Assembly (NCBI RefSeq): GCF_048320135.1
Contig: NZ_CP182947.1
Span: 3,410,001 to 3,474,000, forward strand
Length of the DNA stretch: 64,000 bases
Origin: Ideonella_A sakaiensis_A
GTDB lineage: Bacteria; Pseudomonadota; Gammaproteobacteria; Burkholderiales; Burkholderiaceae_C
Direction: 5' to 3'
Numbering within the stretch: position 1 is the stretch's first letter; each line of letters starts with the position of its first letter. Made by a program: the position numbers and the translations under genes. The notes under the pieces were generated by a model. The model had not been told where the DNA came from, did no database searches, and was given only the letters and a program-made list of their open reading frames with translations. Of this stretch, positions 7,681 through 15,536 are shown one piece after another.

Positions 7681-8310
7681 ATGCTCTTCGAAATCAACGA
7701 CTTGCTGCTTTTCACTTCCGCCGCGATCGCGCTGAACCTGACGCCCGGCGCGGACATGCTGTTCTGCCTGGCGCAGGGGGCACGATCGGGGCCGAAGGTC
7801 GGTGTGGCAGCGAGCATCGGCATCTCGACTGGCGCACTGATCCATACCGTTCTCGCCGCGCTGGGTCTGGCCGCGCTGCTGGCCACGCATCCCGTTTTCT
7901 TCGAGGCGCTGCGCTGGGGCGGGGTGGGCTATCTGATCTGGCTGGCGATCCAGGCGTTTCGGAGCCGCCCGATAGAGGTGTCGGGCAACCAGGCTGGCTC
8001 GTACGGCGCGATCCGCGCCTGGCGCGAAGGAACGCTGGTCAACTTGCTGAATCCGAAGGTCGCGGTATTCATCCTCGCGTTCGTACCTCAGTTCGTCGAC
8101 CCCGCGCGCGGCTCCAGTGTCGTCCAGTTCCTGATCCTCGGCGGCATCCTGATTGCCGGTGGAACGCTGGTGAACGGCCTGGTCGGTATTCATGCCGGAA
8201 AGGTCGGGCGCTTGCTTCAGCGCAATGAAAAGGCGGGCAGGGTCTTTCAGTGGATTTCCGGATTTGTTTTCATCGGCCTTGCGGCACGATTGGCATTCGA
8301 GAGGCGTTGA
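7681..8310 (+). CDS. LysE/RhtB-family amino-acid exporter
   Basis: 209 residues, six predicted membrane helices. The N-terminal NLTPGADMLFCLAQG is the family signature, with GYLIWLAIQAF, FREGTLVNLLNPKVAVF-like NLLNPK motif near residue 123, and a final hydrophobic segment. Proteins of this kind export amino acids or derivatives out of the cytoplasm; the substrate cannot be predicted. ATG 7681 was preferred to ATG 7660, which adds seven unconserved residues. Confidence 0.9.
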   Translation: MLFEINDLLLFTSAAIALNLTPGADMLFCLAQGARSGPKVGVAASIGISTGALIHTVLAALGLAALLATHPVFFEALRWGGVGYLIWLAIQAFRSRPIEVSGNQAGSYGAIRAWREGTLVNLLNPKVAVFILAFVPQFVDPARGSSVVQFLILGGILIAGGTLVNGLVGIHAGKVGRLLQRNEKAGRVFQWISGFVFIGLAARLAFERR

Positions 8311-8321
8311 GGCGCATTGGA

Positions 8322-8738
8322 ATGGCTGAACTGAAAACCAGGGCCACGGATGCCAGCGTCGAGGACTACATTGCCTCGCGGGCGAAAAGGGAGCAGATCG
8401 GCGATTGCATGGCCCTGATGGCGTTGTTGACGCGGGTCACCGGGCAGCAGCCGAAGATGTGGGGACCGAGCATCGTCGGCTACGGCTCATACGGGTACAG
8501 CTGCGGGAGCGGCGGAACCGGCGAGATGTGCCGGACAGGCTTCGCTCTTCGAGGGCGCGAACTCGTCGTCTACCTGCTTGCCGAAGGTGATGAACAGCAG
8601 GCGCTGCTGGCCCGGCTCGGCAAGCACAGGATGGGCAAGTCATGTCTGTACTTCAAAAGGCTCGCCGAGATCGACATCAAGGTGCTGGAGCAGCTGATCG
8701 TCGGCTCGCTCGCGCAGCTCGAAAGCCGGTATGCCTGA
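8322..8738 (+). CDS. DUF1801 domain protein
   Basis: 138 residues with the DUF1801 (YdhG-like) pattern: SVEDYIAS near the N-terminus, MWGPSIVGYGSYGY in the centre, and GKSCLYFKRLAEIDIKVLEQL near the end, which is a hallmark of the family. Function unknown; such proteins are frequent in stress and cassette regions. A second DUF1801 protein is at 10974. It starts 11 bases after the LysE gene. Confidence 0.85.
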   Translation: MAELKTRATDASVEDYIASRAKREQIGDCMALMALLTRVTGQQPKMWGPSIVGYGSYGYSCGSGGTGEMCRTGFALRGRELVVYLLAEGDEQQALLARLGKHRMGKSCLYFKRLAEIDIKVLEQLIVGSLAQLESRYA

Positions 8739-8784
8739 ACAGCCGGGCCGCAGCAACTCATCAACTTGATCGATGGAGGGAGCG

Positions 8785-9195
8785 ATGAATGGTCAATGCC
8801 TTTGTGGTGCAGTCGGCCTGTCTTCGCCGCCGGCCCGGGAGATCGGTGCATGTCACTGCGGCTTCTGCCGAAGATGGGGAGGCGGGCCGCTGCTTGCCGT
8901 CCACTGCGGCCCCGATGTCAAGTTCGAAGGTGGCGAACACATTGCTGTCTATCCGTCCTCGGATTGGGCAGAGCGGGCCTTCTGCAAGAGGTGCGGGTCG
9001 CATCTGTACTACAAGCTGCTGGCTACTGGCGAGTATTTCGTTCCGGCCGGGCTGTTCGATTCGAACGACTTCGAGATGGCCTCGCAGATCTACATCGACA
9101 AGAAGCCGGACTATTACGCCTTTGCCAACCGCACACCGATGCTGACCGAGCAGCAGGTCATCGAGCAGTTTTCTCCTCCGGCTGGCGATGGTTGA
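8785..9195 (+). CDS. GFA/CENP-V domain protein
   Basis: 136 residues with zinc ligands in CLCGAV, ACHCGFCRRWGG and FCKRCGSHLYY, the standard GFA pattern. The C-terminal half (YIDKKPDYYAFANRT) is also typical. It may act on a glutathione adduct, but this is not shown. The start is set at ATG 8785 behind the ribosome site ggagggag; ATG 8773 lies within that site. The end overlaps the next gene by 8 bases. Confidence 0.85.
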   Translation: MNGQCLCGAVGLSSPPAREIGACHCGFCRRWGGGPLLAVHCGPDVKFEGGEHIAVYPSSDWAERAFCKRCGSHLYYKLLATGEYFVPAGLFDSNDFEMASQIYIDKKPDYYAFANRTPMLTEQQVIEQFSPPAGDG

Positions 9196-9415
9196 CCTCG
9201 GGTTCAGTTTCCGCAAACGCAAAACAGGCGAGGTGCAGGTCCTGCATCGAGGTGTCCTGGCCAGCACGTTGCGCGGTGCGGGTGCGGAAGATTTCCTGCA
9301 CGAGGTTGCCGCGTTGTCGCAGGGCGAAGCACAGCAGCTGATGGCTCGTGTCACCGGCAACTACAAGCGCGGCAACGAGCGACTGGCCGGGGAACACCCA
9401 CGAAACCGGCGCTAG
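9188..9415 (+). CDS. small conserved hypothetical protein
   Basis: 75 residues, soluble and basic. The pattern GEVQVLHRGVLASTLRG followed by LMARVTGNYKRGNER looks like a conserved small protein family in beta-proteobacteria, but I know of no assigned function. Its start overlaps the GFA stop by 8 bases, which points to translational coupling with that gene and supports a real ORF. Confidence 0.7.
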   Translation: MVDLGFSFRKRKTGEVQVLHRGVLASTLRGAGAEDFLHEVAALSQGEAQQLMARVTGNYKRGNERLAGEHPRNRR

Positions 9416-9495
9416 GTCCGGCTGCATTTTTTCTATCATCCTCGGCGCACGGACGCGCCGCTTGTGGCCGCTCTCCCGTACGACGACAACGCCAG

Positions 9496-9873
9496 ATGGC
9501 TTACGACGCAGGTCTTGCGCAGCGCATTCGTGAAGTCCTCGGGGACCGACCCGGCGTCTCCGAGCGGGCGATGTTCGGTGGCCTGGCCTTTCTCGTCGAC
9601 GGAAAGATGTTTGTGGGCGTCCACGAGTCGACGCTGATGGCCCGGGTCGGCGCGGAACGTCACGAAGATGCGCTCGCCGTGCCTCATGTGCGGCCGATGG
9701 ACTTCACCGGCCGGCCGATGAAGGGTTATGTCTACGTGGACGCGCCCGGTCTGCGCGAAGACAAGGACCTGCAAGCCTGGGTCCGCTGGTGCGTCGAGCA
9801 TGTCGCGGCATTGCCGGCGAAGAAGGGCAAGGCCAAGGGCCGAACAGTTTTGGTGGCGCCGCCCCGTGAGTGA
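9496..9873 (+). CDS. TfoX N-terminal domain protein
   Basis: 125 residues matching the TfoX N-terminal domain: RAMFGGLAFLVDGKMFVGV is the family hallmark, followed by LMARVG and MKGYVYVDAPGL. The C-terminal competence domain is absent; an isolated C-domain protein is encoded at 6248. The C-terminal tail is Lys-rich. Function of stand-alone N-domains is unknown. The stop lies one base before the next start. Confidence 0.85.
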   Translation: MAYDAGLAQRIREVLGDRPGVSERAMFGGLAFLVDGKMFVGVHESTLMARVGAERHEDALAVPHVRPMDFTGRPMKGYVYVDAPGLREDKDLQAWVRWCVEHVAALPAKKGKAKGRTVLVAPPRE

Positions 9874-9874
9874 C

Positions 9875-10429
9875 ATGCAACTCGTCTGGCCTGCTGCCGA
9901 GCACCTGCCGTCGCACGTTGCCGCGCTGGCAAGCGGCTGGTCGGCGGACAATGTCAGAGGCGCTGCCGCTGCCGCAGAAGAACTCGAACGAATCGAAAAG
10001 GACCCTGCCGCTTTTGTCGCCAGCATGGTCGATCGGGAGGCGAAGGGGGAGCCGGTCAAGCTGCCGGATGGCTCGCTGGTCAATCGCCTTCCCGGGTTCA
10101 GGCGCTGGATGTGGGACGGCGAGTTCTGCGGCGTCATCGGCTTTCGCTGGCAGCCGGGTACCGAAGCGCTTCCGCCGCATTGTCTCGGCCACATCGGTTA
10201 TGCGGTGGTTCCGGCCAGACGCAATCGAGGCTTCGCAACCGCGGCCTTGCTGGCAACGCTGCCGCTGGCGAAGGCGGAAGGGCTTCGCTTTGTCGAACTG
10301 ACGACCGATGCCGACAACCTCGCATCGCAGCGAACGATCGTCAAGGCCGGAGGCGTGCTCCAGGAGCACTTCGTCAAGCCGGAGCAGTTCGGCGGCAAGC
10401 CAGGTGTCCGCTATCGCATTGTCTTGTGA
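9875..10429 (+). CDS. GNAT acetyltransferase
   Basis: 184 residues. After QLVWPAAEHLPSHVAAL the protein shows GGAAAAAEEL-like helix, GFRRWMWDGEFCGVIGFRW, then GHIGYAVVPARRNRGFATAAL (acetyl-CoA loop RNRGFA) and TDADNLASQRTIVKAGG. This is the RimJ/RimL-like branch of GNATs. ATG 9875 starts immediately after the upstream stop; an alternative GTG at 9866 would overlap it. The stop overlaps the next ATG by one base. Confidence 0.85.
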   Translation: MQLVWPAAEHLPSHVAALASGWSADNVRGAAAAAEELERIEKDPAAFVASMVDREAKGEPVKLPDGSLVNRLPGFRRWMWDGEFCGVIGFRWQPGTEALPPHCLGHIGYAVVPARRNRGFATAALLATLPLAKAEGLRFVELTTDADNLASQRTIVKAGGVLQEHFVKPEQFGGKPGVRYRIVL

Positions 10430-10929
10430 TGACGCCACCATCCACGCAGCTGTCGTTTGATGCCGAGCTCGAGAACTGGGCCGAAGGCATGGACTATTGC
10501 GCTGTTCGTGTACCCGCCGAGATCACCGCAGCGGTGGGCACGAGGGGCCCGGTACTGGTTCTGGCGAAAGTGAACAACTCGGAACCGTTCCAGGTGAGCC
10601 TCTTTCCGGTCGGCGGTGGGGTTCATTACATGCGGATCAAGGCCAGGCTTCGCCAGCAGATGGGCATCGGCACAGGCGATCGCATTCATGTGCACATCAC
10701 GGTGCTCGATCGTGCAGATGTCGAGACTCCGGAAGATCTGCTGGCCGCGCTCGCGGCCGAAGGTGTGTCCGAGGCATTCGAGTCGCTGCCGCCCGGGAAA
10801 AAGAATTTCATCGTTCGCCGGATCAACGAGGCCGTCAAGCCGGCGACCCGGCAAGGGAGAATCCAGGAGGGTGTATTGGCGGCACACCAGCGCAGAGAGA
10901 AGTTGAGCGACAAGGATTCACGACAGTGA
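10429..10929 (+). CDS. DUF1905 plus YdeI/OmpD-associated C-terminal domain protein
   Basis: 166 residues. An N-terminal DUF1905 beta-barrel (FDAELENWAEGMDYCAVRVP, about 8-95) with GGVHYMRIKARLRQQMGIG is followed by the short bacteriocin-protection-like tail (AFESLPPGKKNFIVRRINEA, about 118-137). This two-part arrangement is common and of unknown function. It starts within the stop of the preceding GNAT gene (tgatg), so the two are coupled. Confidence 0.8.
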   Translation: MTPPSTQLSFDAELENWAEGMDYCAVRVPAEITAAVGTRGPVLVLAKVNNSEPFQVSLFPVGGGVHYMRIKARLRQQMGIGTGDRIHVHITVLDRADVETPEDLLAALAAEGVSEAFESLPPGKKNFIVRRINEAVKPATRQGRIQEGVLAAHQRREKLSDKDSRQ

Positions 10930-10973
10930 TCCTCGCGCCGCCGCCCGCATTACCGAATGCCGGCCAGCAAATC

Positions 10974-11378
10974 ATGCGCCAAGACAATATTCCTTCGGTG
11001 GTCGCCGTCGACCAGGTGTTTGCTGCGGCCTCCGCCGGAACCAGGACCGTCGCCGAAGCCTTGTACGCCCTCGTCCTGCGTGTGCATCCGCACGCTCACA
11101 TACTGGCCTGGCCGAAACAGCGAATCATCAGCTTCGGCGTCGGCCCGAAAAAGATGTCCCAGCACCATGCCTACATCGCCATCCAGTCGGCCCATGTCAA
11201 CCTCGGGTTCTACATCGGCACGTCGCTTCAGGATCGGTCGAAGCTGCTCGAAGGGACCGGCAAGAACCTGCGTCATGTGAAGTTGCGCAGCGTCGAGGAA
11301 GCGAGGGCGCCTGCGGTCCGGGCGCTGATCGAGACCGCTTTTCAAGAGCGCCGCGCGGCAGCCTGTGTTGCGAGGTGA
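10974..11378 (+). CDS. DUF1801 domain protein
   Basis: 134 residues: VHPHAHILAWPKQRIISFGVG in the middle and HHAYIAIQSAHVNLGFYIG, then LLEGTGKNLRHVKLR near the end, the variant DUF1801 signature. No known activity. ATG 10974 gives the usual family length, but GTG 10926, overlapping the previous stop, is an alternative start adding 16 residues. Confidence 0.8.
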   Translation: MRQDNIPSVVAVDQVFAAASAGTRTVAEALYALVLRVHPHAHILAWPKQRIISFGVGPKKMSQHHAYIAIQSAHVNLGFYIGTSLQDRSKLLEGTGKNLRHVKLRSVEEARAPAVRALIETAFQERRAAACVAR

Positions 11379-11454
11379 ACGTGTCTGCAGTTTCCCTCCT
11401 TCAAACAGCGATGCCTGGCCACGTCGCGCAAGTCATTCGATGGAGAACTTTTCG

Positions 11455-11886
11455 ATGCTGATTCACGGAAGTTGCCACTGCGGCAACATCAGGTTCAAAC
11501 TCGACTGGCAGCCCGAGCCGAGCGAGATCCCCGCGCGCGCCTGCTCGTGCTCGTTCTGTGTCAAGCATGGGGGCGTGTGGACTGCATGCCCCGCCGGGAC
11601 GCTGCAGGTCGACGTCAGCGACGGGCGCAGGCACAGCAGATATGCCTTCGGCACCAAGACCGCCGACTTCCACATCTGCGCGAGCTGTGGCGCGGTACCG
11701 CTGGTCACCAGCGAGATCGACGGCAAGACCTTCGCGGTCGTCAGTGTCAATGCGATGGACGATGTCGACCCCGCGTTGCTGAGGCGGCAGCCGGTCTCGT
11801 TTGATGGAGAGGACGAGACGGCCCGGCTTGCCAGACGGGCCAGCGGCTGGATTGCTGATGTCCGGGTCAGGTTGGGCGAGTCTTGA
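11455..11886 (+). CDS. GFA/CENP-V domain protein (first of three in tandem)
   Basis: 143 residues with zinc-site motifs SCHCGN, ACSCSFCVKHGG and ICASCGAVPL. In this branch the middle cluster is CSCSFC rather than CHCxxC. ATG 11455 follows the ribosome site ggag at 11442-11445; upstream in-frame ATGs add unconserved residues. Two further GFA genes follow with 11- and 71-base gaps and differ clearly in sequence, so the trio is not a recent duplication. Confidence 0.85.
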   Translation: MLIHGSCHCGNIRFKLDWQPEPSEIPARACSCSFCVKHGGVWTACPAGTLQVDVSDGRRHSRYAFGTKTADFHICASCGAVPLVTSEIDGKTFAVVSVNAMDDVDPALLRRQPVSFDGEDETARLARRASGWIADVRVRLGES

Positions 11887-11897
11887 TCGGAAACACC

Positions 11898-12278
11898 ATG
11901 CACCACGGTTCCTGTCTTTGCCGAAGCATCCGGTTCACGGTGTCCGGCGAACTCGAAGCGCCGTTCGCGTGCCACTGTTCGCAATGCCGGAAACAGTCCG
12001 GCCACTTCTTTGCCTCGACCAATGTCCGGCGCGACCGGCTGCAGATCACCGGGGAGGAACATCTTGCCTGGTTCCAGTCTTCGCCAAAGGTCCGGCGCGG
12101 CTTCTGCTCGAAGTGCGGGTCGTGGCTGTTCTGGGATCCACCGGCCAAGGAATGGACGTCGATTGCCATGCGTGCCTTCGACAAACCGACGTCCACGCGC
12201 CTGCAACGGCACATCTTCGTCGCGGACAAGGGCGACTACTACGACATTGCCGACGGCCTGCCGCAAAACGAGCACTAG
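11898..12278 (+). CDS. GFA/CENP-V domain protein (second of three)
   Basis: 126 residues. Zinc-site motifs: SCLCRSIRF, ACHCSQCRKQSGH and FCSKCGSWLFWDPP; the C-terminal segment RAFDKPTSTRLQRHIFVADKG is typical of a large GFA subgroup. ATG 11898 was chosen over a TTG at 11883. Likely co-transcribed with the GFA genes on either side. Confidence 0.85.
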   Translation: MHHGSCLCRSIRFTVSGELEAPFACHCSQCRKQSGHFFASTNVRRDRLQITGEEHLAWFQSSPKVRRGFCSKCGSWLFWDPPAKEWTSIAMRAFDKPTSTRLQRHIFVADKGDYYDIADGLPQNEH

Positions 12279-12349
12279 TGCGGTCGCCGTGATTGCACCT
12301 GAGCACGGGGTGGCAGCACACAAGCCCCGCCGAATCGGAGAACTACAGC

Positions 12350-12742
12350 ATGGATGAACTGTCCGGCGGCTGCCTTTGCGGCCAGGTCAGGTTGGTCGCA
12401 TCCGGCCGGCCCTACCGGGTCGGCGTTTGTCACTGCCTCGACTGCCGCAAGCAGCATGGCGCGCTGTTCCACGCGTCGGCGGTTTACCCGCAAGAGGCCG
12501 TGACGGTCGATGGTGAGACCAGCAGCTATGCCGGCCGGCATTTCTGTCTGCGTTGCGGATCGTCCGTCTTCTCGCGCAGCGCGGACGAAATCGACGTGAA
12601 CCTCGGTGCGCTCGATGCGCCCGACCAGTTGATGCCGACCTACGAACTCTGGACAGTCCGCCGCGAGTCCTGGTTGCCGCCATTTCCGCTCGCCAGACGA
12701 TATCAGCGGGATCGCGACGCAACGAGCCGCTTCGAGGAGTAG
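12350..12742 (+). CDS. GFA/CENP-V domain protein (third of three)
   Basis: 130 residues with GGCLCGQVRL, VCHCLDCRKQHG and FCLRCGSSVFSR, followed by LGALDAPDQLMPTYELWT and the WLPPFP tail. A ribosome site (ggag, 12337-12340) precedes ATG 12350. The substrate is unknown; the grouping of three divergent GFA proteins suggests handling of related thiol adducts, which is inference only. Confidence 0.85.
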   Translation: MDELSGGCLCGQVRLVASGRPYRVGVCHCLDCRKQHGALFHASAVYPQEAVTVDGETSSYAGRHFCLRCGSSVFSRSADEIDVNLGALDAPDQLMPTYELWTVRRESWLPPFPLARRYQRDRDATSRFEE

Positions 12743-12871
12743 GCCCCGGTGGTCGGTGTCGGCCGAGCTGCCGCTGACGCGCAGAACCCTCGCAGCGCGC
12801 GCTACATTCCGTTCGGCGCGGAACAGAATTGCCGAACCGTCGCCCCGCTCACCCTTCGAAGTCACGGTCTC

Positions 12872-13372
12872 ATGCCCTTTCAGATTGCAGCGCTCTCCGA
12901 GGCTCACTTCGTGCAGCTGCATGCAGTGGCCGATGCCGTCGCCCGCGAGGCGCGTTATCTGGCGATGACCGAGGCTCCCCCGTTTCAGGAGGCTGCCGCC
13001 TTTTATCGATCGGTCCTCGCGACGGGCCAGTGCCATGTCGCGCTCGACGCAGGCGCCGTGGTGGGCTGGTGCGATGTGCTGCCGGTATTTGGCGAGTCGC
13101 GCCGGCACGTCGGGGTGCTCGGCATCGGGCTCGCGAAGGAATGTCGCGGCCGAGGGCTCGGCGGCGCCTTGCTTCGCGCAGCCATCGATGCCGCCTGGGC
13201 GCGGGGTCTCACACGCATCGAGCTGACGGTGCGGGAGGACAACGGCAATGCGCGCCGCCTCTATGAAAAAGCAGGTTTCCTGCACGAGGGCATCCATCGC
13301 CGATCCTTTCTGGTCAACGGTCGGTATGTCGACGCTTGCGCGATGGCCTTGTTGAAGTCCGATGGCGTCTGA
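12872..13372 (+). CDS. GNAT acetyltransferase
   Basis: 166 residues with GVLGIGLAKECRGRGLGGALL (acetyl-CoA loop) and RIELTVREDNGNARRLYEKAG, then the tail GIHRRSFLVNGRYVDA typical of the Acetyltransf_1 proteins that resemble phosphinothricin/ribosomal GNATs. Target unknown. The start is the ATG at the domain border. A short frame at 13362 overlaps its 3' end. Confidence 0.85.
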   Translation: MPFQIAALSEAHFVQLHAVADAVAREARYLAMTEAPPFQEAAAFYRSVLATGQCHVALDAGAVVGWCDVLPVFGESRRHVGVLGIGLAKECRGRGLGGALLRAAIDAAWARGLTRIELTVREDNGNARRLYEKAGFLHEGIHRRSFLVNGRYVDACAMALLKSDGV

Positions 13373-13624
13373 GCCCTTCTTCTCGCGCGAGCTGAACGGT
13401 TACCGAGATGTCACGCCGATCGACCGAGTCCTGTTCTCGTCGTGGCATCGCCGGACCGCCACGTCGGTGCGCCGTGCCTGACGCCCCAACGCGGGTATTA
13501 CCGGTACAAGGCCTCCCGGATGCGGCTGATCAGCTGCGTGCTGGAAGCACGGGCGCAGGCCCTGCTCGATGAATATGTGCGCCGCACCGGCTTGCGGCAG
13601 CATCTGGCCGCGCCTGCCGGTTGA
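13362..13624 (+). pseudogene. frame-shifted small hypothetical gene
   Basis: ATG 13362 overlaps the GNAT stop and opens a frame of 39 residues (SEPFFSRELNGYRDVTPIDR onward) that stops at 13481. The continuation in another frame (YKASRMRLISCVLEARAQAL, then LLDEYVRRTGLRQH) ends at 13622-13624. Both parts look protein-like, and a single shift near 13470-13490 would join them into about 85 residues. No family recognised; a sequencing error is possible. Confidence 0.35.
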
Positions 13625-13758
13625 GCGACCGCGGGCTGAATCAGGGTCGCGGTCGGCCGGGAGGGCGCGGCCGCCACCCCGGGATCACGCGGGATTGCCA
13701 GCCGCATGCCGTCAGCGTGAAAATCGGTCCGCCTGTCGGCCGCGATTGGGAGGAAACC

Positions 13759-14163
13759 ATGTCGATCGAAGCGACGCGTGAAACGATGAGCCGCTATTTG
13801 GGCTCCGCCCATTCGGACGTCAGCATGATGGCCGACGACGTCGTGTTCACTGCGATGGCCACGGGCCAGCAGTACACCGGGCGCGAAGCGGTGCTCGGCA
13901 TGCTGCACCACTTCTATCGCGTCGCATTCGACGCGACCGCAGAGACCAGGGTGACGCTGTTCGGGGAGTCGAACGCGATGGTCGAGGGACGCTTCGTCGG
14001 CAAGCACATCGGAGAGTTTGCCGGCGTGGCGGCAACCGACCGGATGGTCGATGTGCCGGTATGTGTCGTCTACGACCTGGACGGCGACAAGATCAGGGCG
14101 GGGCGCATCTATTTCGAGATGCCGGTGCTGCTGCAGCAACTCGGCGTTGCCTTTGCGTCGTAG
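13759..14163 (+). CDS. SnoaL-like (NTF2-fold) protein
   Basis: 134 residues. The pattern ADDVVFTAMATGQQYTGREAVLGML is the SnoaL/ester-cyclase-like start (volume of a small pocket), and the tail is YDLDGDKIRAGRIYFEMPVL. These proteins bind or isomerise small hydrophobic ligands. ATG 13759 has a strong ribosome site (gggagga, 13748-13754). The 385 bases upstream hold only the broken frame at 13362-13624 and nothing else I can support. Confidence 0.8.
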   Translation: MSIEATRETMSRYLGSAHSDVSMMADDVVFTAMATGQQYTGREAVLGMLHHFYRVAFDATAETRVTLFGESNAMVEGRFVGKHIGEFAGVAATDRMVDVPVCVVYDLDGDKIRAGRIYFEMPVLLQQLGVAFAS

Positions 14164-14244
14164 CCCGCAGATGCCTGCTGGTGAGCACGCCGTGCAGATT
14201 GACGCCGACCAATGACGTCGGAAGCCGGATCCGATGGAAAAGCG

Positions 14245-14670
14245 ATGCGAGCGTCGGTGAGCCTGGACGAACTGCAAGCCGCGGTCGAATGGGTCAGTGC
14301 CGGTGAGGTGGCCGCGCTCGACAGCGAGGCCTTTGTCTCTCGGGCGACCGGTCAGATCCTGTGGGTGGGCGAAGGTATCGACGAAGAGCCGCCGGAAGAT
14401 ATCGAGGACGAGGACTTGTACCTCCCGGTGCCCGGCAAAAGCGAGTTCGATCTCGGTCGACCGGTCGCCCTCCGCTTCGTTGCAGAACACCTGCCTGCCG
14501 AACTGGAGACGGTGCAGATGATTTTTCGCAAACGTGGCGCGTTTTCGAGGTTCAAGGCGCTGCGCGCGCAAGCAGGTCTGCTCGATGCCTGGCACGCCCA
14601 TGAACAGTCTGTGGTCGAAGCGGCCTTGCGCGAATGGTGCGAAGACAACGACCTGGATGTCGTTCCATAG
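14245..14670 (+). CDS. UPF0158 family protein
   Basis: About 141 residues, acidic. VSLDELQAAVEWVSAGE is the conserved N-terminus of UPF0158 (PF03682), followed by the acidic stretch EEPPEDIEDEDLYLPVP and the C-terminal FRKRGAFSRFKALRAQAG. Function unknown. ATG 14212 is an in-frame alternative start adding 11 residues. The next 230 bases show nothing recognisable. Confidence 0.75.
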   Translation: MRASVSLDELQAAVEWVSAGEVAALDSEAFVSRATGQILWVGEGIDEEPPEDIEDEDLYLPVPGKSEFDLGRPVALRFVAEHLPAELETVQMIFRKRGAFSRFKALRAQAGLLDAWHAHEQSVVEAALREWCEDNDLDVVP

Positions 14671-14901
14671 TCGCTGGCAACGCGTACCGGTTCGCCGGCG
14701 CAGAAGGGCAGCGCATTCCATGCCTCGCGGGGCGCCCCTCGGAGGCCCGCCACAAGGCCGCTCGGGCGCGCCGCACGTTTGCGTCGAGCCGAACGGCGAG
14801 GCATCATCAGACGGCCAATCACCGATTGACCCGCGCAGCATTCGACGTCGCGGGGGCGCCTCGTGATCACACCGTGTCGCGGCGCACATGGAGGGGGAAA
14901 A

Positions 14902-15219
14902 ATGGGAAAGTCCTCGACCGGCCTGCCGGATTCGCTGAAGACCAGGATCGAATCGCTGTCGGGCATGAACCTCGACGACGTACGCGTCCACTACAACTCG
15001 CCGAAGCCGGCGCAACTCGGCGCCAGCGCCTTCACCAGCGGCAATCACATCCATCTGGGCCCGGGGCAGCAAGGTCAACTGGCTCATGAAGCCTGGCATG
15101 TCGTCCAGCAGGCAAAGGGGCGGGTGTCTCCGACTGGCCGCAGCCATATCGGCCTCGGCAACGACGACGCCGCACTCGAGGTCGAGGCCGATCTGCTGGC
15201 CAGGCGGACGCCAGGGTAG
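14902..15219 (+). CDS. DUF4157 (eCIS core) mini-protein with HExxH motif
   Basis: 105 residues. MNLDDVRVHYNSPKPAQLGA, then HIHLGPGQ and LAHEAWHVVQQAKGRV form the DUF4157 core; HEAWH is an HExxH zinc-protease motif, and the following ALEVEADLLARR supplies the usual Glu. DUF4157 is found in proteins linked to extracellular contractile injection systems and toxin leaders, normally fused to a larger C-terminal part, which is missing here. A strong ribosome site (gaggggg) precedes ATG 14902. A truncated TIR domain begins 11 bases past the stop. Confidence 0.75.
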   Translation: MGKSSTGLPDSLKTRIESLSGMNLDDVRVHYNSPKPAQLGASAFTSGNHIHLGPGQQGQLAHEAWHVVQQAKGRVSPTGRSHIGLGNDDAALEVEADLLARRTPG

Positions 15220-15230
15220 CCGCGGCGGCG

Positions 15231-15446
15231 GTGCCGCACCGGCGCAGAATCGAGGAGGGCATCAAGGCGTCCGCGGTCGTGCTGGTGGCCTTGAGCCCGC
15301 ATTCGGCCGGCTCGGCCTATGTGACATTCGAATGGGCCTATGCATTGGGCTTCGGCCGGCCAGTGATCACGCTGAAGCTTGCCGATTGCGCGATCCACCC
15401 GCGCCTCGAACCGGCCAACACGGCACAGACCACGTGCCGTGTTTGA
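15231..15446 (+). pseudogene. truncated TIR domain
   Basis: From GTG 15231 the frame reads RIEEGIKASAVVLVALSPHS, then SAYVTFEWAYALGFGRPVIT: the middle part of a TIR domain (helix, the VVLVALSP strand, the YVxxEWxxA helix and the RPVIxL strand). The N-terminal strand with the F(I/V)SY motif and the C-terminal helices are absent, and no intact start context exists. It is in a different frame from the adjacent DUF4157 gene. Probably the relic of a TIR-containing effector or NADase. Confidence 0.55.
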
Positions 15447-15536
15447 TAATCCGTGTCGCTCGCGGGACGACGAGGCCGACCTTGTGGCTTCATTGCCAGG
15501 CACGCTGCGTCCTGCCGCTGCCAACGGGAGAGTCTG

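Noticed and set aside
6432..7886. 484-residue minus-strand frame
   Set aside because: Antisense to the double-GNAT gene; no recognisable content.
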